From a virus, in the IMG/VR virus record IMGVR_UViG_3300035034_000122, positions 1 to 33,479 of that record: DNA of 33,479 nucleotides. One strand, written 5' to 3'. Position numbers and translations under genes: made by a program. Shown one piece after another: positions 32,058-33,479 of this stretch. Below the pieces are notes generated by a model. That model ran no database searches and was not told the origin of the DNA. It worked only from the letters and a program-made list of their open reading frames with translations. Position 1 is the first letter of the stretch, and each line of letters starts with the position of its first letter.

Positions 32058-32784
32058 CAGAGACGACGAGGGCAATCATACCTGTAGTATTAACTACCGA
32101 CTTACATACCATTGGTCCTATGTAATTCATGGTGTCGCGACTGGCTCTAAAGAATATAAGGGCGACCCCGAGTCGCTGTTCAGGAAGGGACTAATGAGCC
32201 TTCCGATTTCAGACCAGTCCTCGCGAGATTTTACGGTGCTTGCTTGGCAACAAGGCATAAAGCCGTATGATTTAAGTATTTTGAATCCCATTAGCGGTGT
32301 TGACAAGTTTGTTCAGGCGGAAAGCCTAGTCGAGTCGGACTTCGCCCCCTTGTCATTGCGCATAAGAGTCAGTTGGTGGACTCCTGTCACGGTCAAGCAT
32401 GAGTCGATAGGATTATTGGCGGGTGACGCAAACTACTATGCACAAAAAGACTGTGGACTTGAAGTTCCTGCCCTAGCGTACGAAATTCCGTCAGACGTTG
32501 CCAAGATTCTAACCGAGTATAGTGACATAGGGTCTGGTTCAGTAACAAGCAACGGTCAACACGAAGTGCTGCGAACACTAGGGAAGCACTTTGATTTAGA
32601 ACAAAAACTACTATGTCATAAAAATTGCGGTTCCACGGCTCACCCGTTGGGCGACAAAGTAACACTTAAAACCTATGTCATTCATCTTAATGACCTGCAG
32701 GGGTGGGACATCAATAAGATTGCAGAACATCTTGAAGAATTGCCCATTAACATACAAATGAACGAAAATGCGGTAAACGCCTAA
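32041..32784 (+). CDS. Second protein with the HxND-W-IA-x-LE module
   Basis: This 247-aa protein has TAGGAG upstream of ATG 32041. Residues 1-170 are mainly beta (HTCSINYRLTYHWSYVIHGV, LRIRVSWWTPVTVKHESIG). The C-terminal 80 residues repeat the module of the previous gene: LGKHF, CHKNC, YVIHLNDLQGW and IAEHLEELPINI. The CHEC pair of the first gene becomes CHKNC here. Function is unknown; being after terL and before an enzyme-like gene it could belong to the head module or to an accessory region. Confidence 0.6.
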   Translation: MKLTYNRDDEGNHTCSINYRLTYHWSYVIHGVATGSKEYKGDPESLFRKGLMSLPISDQSSRDFTVLAWQQGIKPYDLSILNPISGVDKFVQAESLVESDFAPLSLRIRVSWWTPVTVKHESIGLLAGDANYYAQKDCGLEVPALAYEIPSDVAKILTEYSDIGSGSVTSNGQHEVLRTLGKHFDLEQKLLCHKNCGSTAHPLGDKVTLKTYVIHLNDLQGWDINKIAEHLEELPINIQMNENAVNA

Positions 32785-32817
32785 ATTTGCGGTGAAACAC
32801 AAATTGCGGTCACCCGC
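32765..32817 (+). repeat. Three short direct repeats (AAAT/TGCGGT) with nested inverted repeat
   Basis: TGCGGT occurs at 32769-32774, 32788-32793 and 32805-32810, each preceded by an A-rich AAA(A)T stretch, with spacings of 19 and 17 bases. GCGGTGA (32789-32795) can also pair with TCACCCGC (32810-32817) with one bulge. It sits directly before the AAAGGAG of the gene at 32832 and may be an operator or a folded leader. No promoter was recognised. Confidence 0.35.
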
Positions 32818-32831
32818 CAAAGGAGCACATA

Positions 32832-33050
32832 ATGAACACACTAATCGAAGTACCGGGATACGAACTACTCAAGGAAGACCTAGCCAAGATTGAGGAAAAG
32901 GTAGTGCTAGGTTACACGCTGGCAGACGCTATGCGTGAAGGAGCGCGACACACAAACCAAGCGTCTAGGACGTTTATCAATTCTGAAGAAAATGAGGTTT
33001 GCGCTCTAGCCGCAGCAGGTCTAGCAATGAAGGCTCGATTCGATGCCTAA
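32832..33050 (+). CDS. 72-aa helical protein of unknown function
   Basis: It has AAAGGAGC upstream of ATG 32832. It appears fully helical (YELLKEDLAKIEEKVVLGYT, LADAMREGARHTN, NEVCALAAAGLAMKARF). The middle and end loosely resemble small antitoxin-like or capsid-decoration helices, but I do not recognise a family. It overlaps the next gene by 8 bases. Confidence 0.55.
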   Translation: MNTLIEVPGYELLKEDLAKIEEKVVLGYTLADAMREGARHTNQASRTFINSEENEVCALAAAGLAMKARFDA

Positions 33051-33479
33051 TGCATGGGTCAGTGGGGAAGGTCCATTGGTTGATGAACGTCAGTTCACAC
33101 CTTGGGCCGAACCCGGCTGGTTGTCTTGGAACGCATACAGTCCAGAACAACGCTTCTGTGAGGCCGCAGCAGAATTAGCACGCACGGTTGACGGTGCGGT
33201 AATTGAGACTGGGGCAGGACAGGGCTACGTTACAAGACGTGTGGCTAAAACCGCCAGTCCTTACTTTGTATATGAGTCGGACCCTAGACTTAGAGCAACG
33301 ATTCCTGACGAGTATACAGTTATTGACGAGCCAACCCCCGACGAAGGTGAATTGAAAATCTGCGAACTGCTTATTGTTGATTCGGGTATAAACTTCCGCA
33401 GGCAGGAAATCTCACTGTGGCTAGAGTATGCTCCTGAAAACAGTCTGTTGCTAATGCATGACGCTGGCAACGGACATGA
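33043..33479 (+). CDS. SAM-dependent methyltransferase-like protein (3' partial)
   Basis: ATG 33043 opens a frame that runs past the right edge; at least 145 codons are present. AVIETGAGQGYVTRRVAK (near residue 52) matches the SAM-binding ExGxGxG loop of class I methyltransferases. FVYESDPRLRATI supplies the acidic residue that would hold the ribose, and ELLIVDSGINFR followed by SLLLMHDAGNGH are the next strands. The substrate is unknown; small-molecule, sugar or protein methylation are all possible. It overlaps the previous gene by 8 bases. Confidence 0.65.
   Translation, partial: MPNAWVSGEGPLVDERQFTPWAEPGWLSWNAYSPEQRFCEAAAELARTVDGAVIETGAGQGYVTRRVAKTASPYFVYESDPRLRATIPDEYTVIDEPTPDEGELKICELLIVDSGINFRRQEISLWLEYAPENSLLLMHDAGNGH

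Noticed and set aside
1-33479. tRNA genes, rRNA, CRISPR arrays, insertion sequences, attachment sites
   Set aside because: Gaps between genes are short, and no cloverleaf, spaced repeats, transposase, integrase or att-like sequence was seen by eye. A tRNA or covariance scan was not possible.

Overview
The window is part of the genome of a tailed double-stranded DNA phage. It has a tape-measure protein, a chain of baseplate and fibre proteins, a large terminase, and a complete DnaB, primase, DnaE and RecA replication set. All supported genes are on the + strand, packed tightly with many 1-4 bp stop/start overlaps (TAATG, ATGA, GTGA, TTGA). Most have AAAGGAG-type ribosome binding sites, and GTG and TTG starts are fairly common. 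The long tape-measure tail with no sheath gene seen suggests a siphovirus. Gene content, two inteins and TTGACN/17 bp/TANNNT promoters fit phages of Gram-positive, probably actinobacterial hosts. The host call is an inference of low confidence. No integrase, repressor, tRNA, CRISPR array or endolysin gene was seen.

Layout. (1) 1-10347, tail tip and fibres: the C-terminal part of a tape-measure protein carrying an M15-type peptidase, a small tail protein, a 1072-aa Tal-like baseplate protein, a 101-aa protein, a 273-aa fibre/baseplate protein, and a 1155-aa FN3-repeat fibre ending in an S74 self-cleaving chaperone. (2) 10344-12648: two promoter-led transcripts with small virion-like and unknown proteins, a free-standing HNH nuclease, then a third promoter and an unknown gene. 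(3) 12717-16085: an intein-containing metallophosphoesterase and a run of small proteins. (4) 16069-22730, replication: DnaB-like helicase, DnaG-like primase, probable ssDNA-binding protein, C-family DNA polymerase. (5) 22741-27944, nucleotide metabolism and recombination: MazG, RecA, a PD-(D/E)XK resolvase-like protein, a Cas4/RecB-like exonuclease, RuvC, a P-loop kinase-like protein, and many tiny zinc-ribbon or HTH proteins. (6) 27941-31438, packaging: a probable small terminase and an intein-interrupted large terminase. (7) 31441-33479: a hairpin plus promoter, two related proteins of unknown function, a small protein, and a SAM-methyltransferase-like gene cut by the window edge.

How the parts work together: helicase, primase, SSB and DnaE polymerase would form a phage-encoded fork. 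RecA, Cas4-like exonuclease and two resolvase-type nucleases would process recombination or branched concatemers. The terminase pair would then package them. Six sigma70-like promoters with the same 17-bp spacing divide the + strand into transcripts; two lie inside genes (primase and polymerase).

The two observations most worth following are (a) an FN3 domain split between two genes, with an unrelated tail gene sitting exactly between the halves and both halves in the same reading frame, and (b) a large-terminase intein placed in the Walker A loop whose +1 residue is glycine instead of Cys, Ser or Thr.
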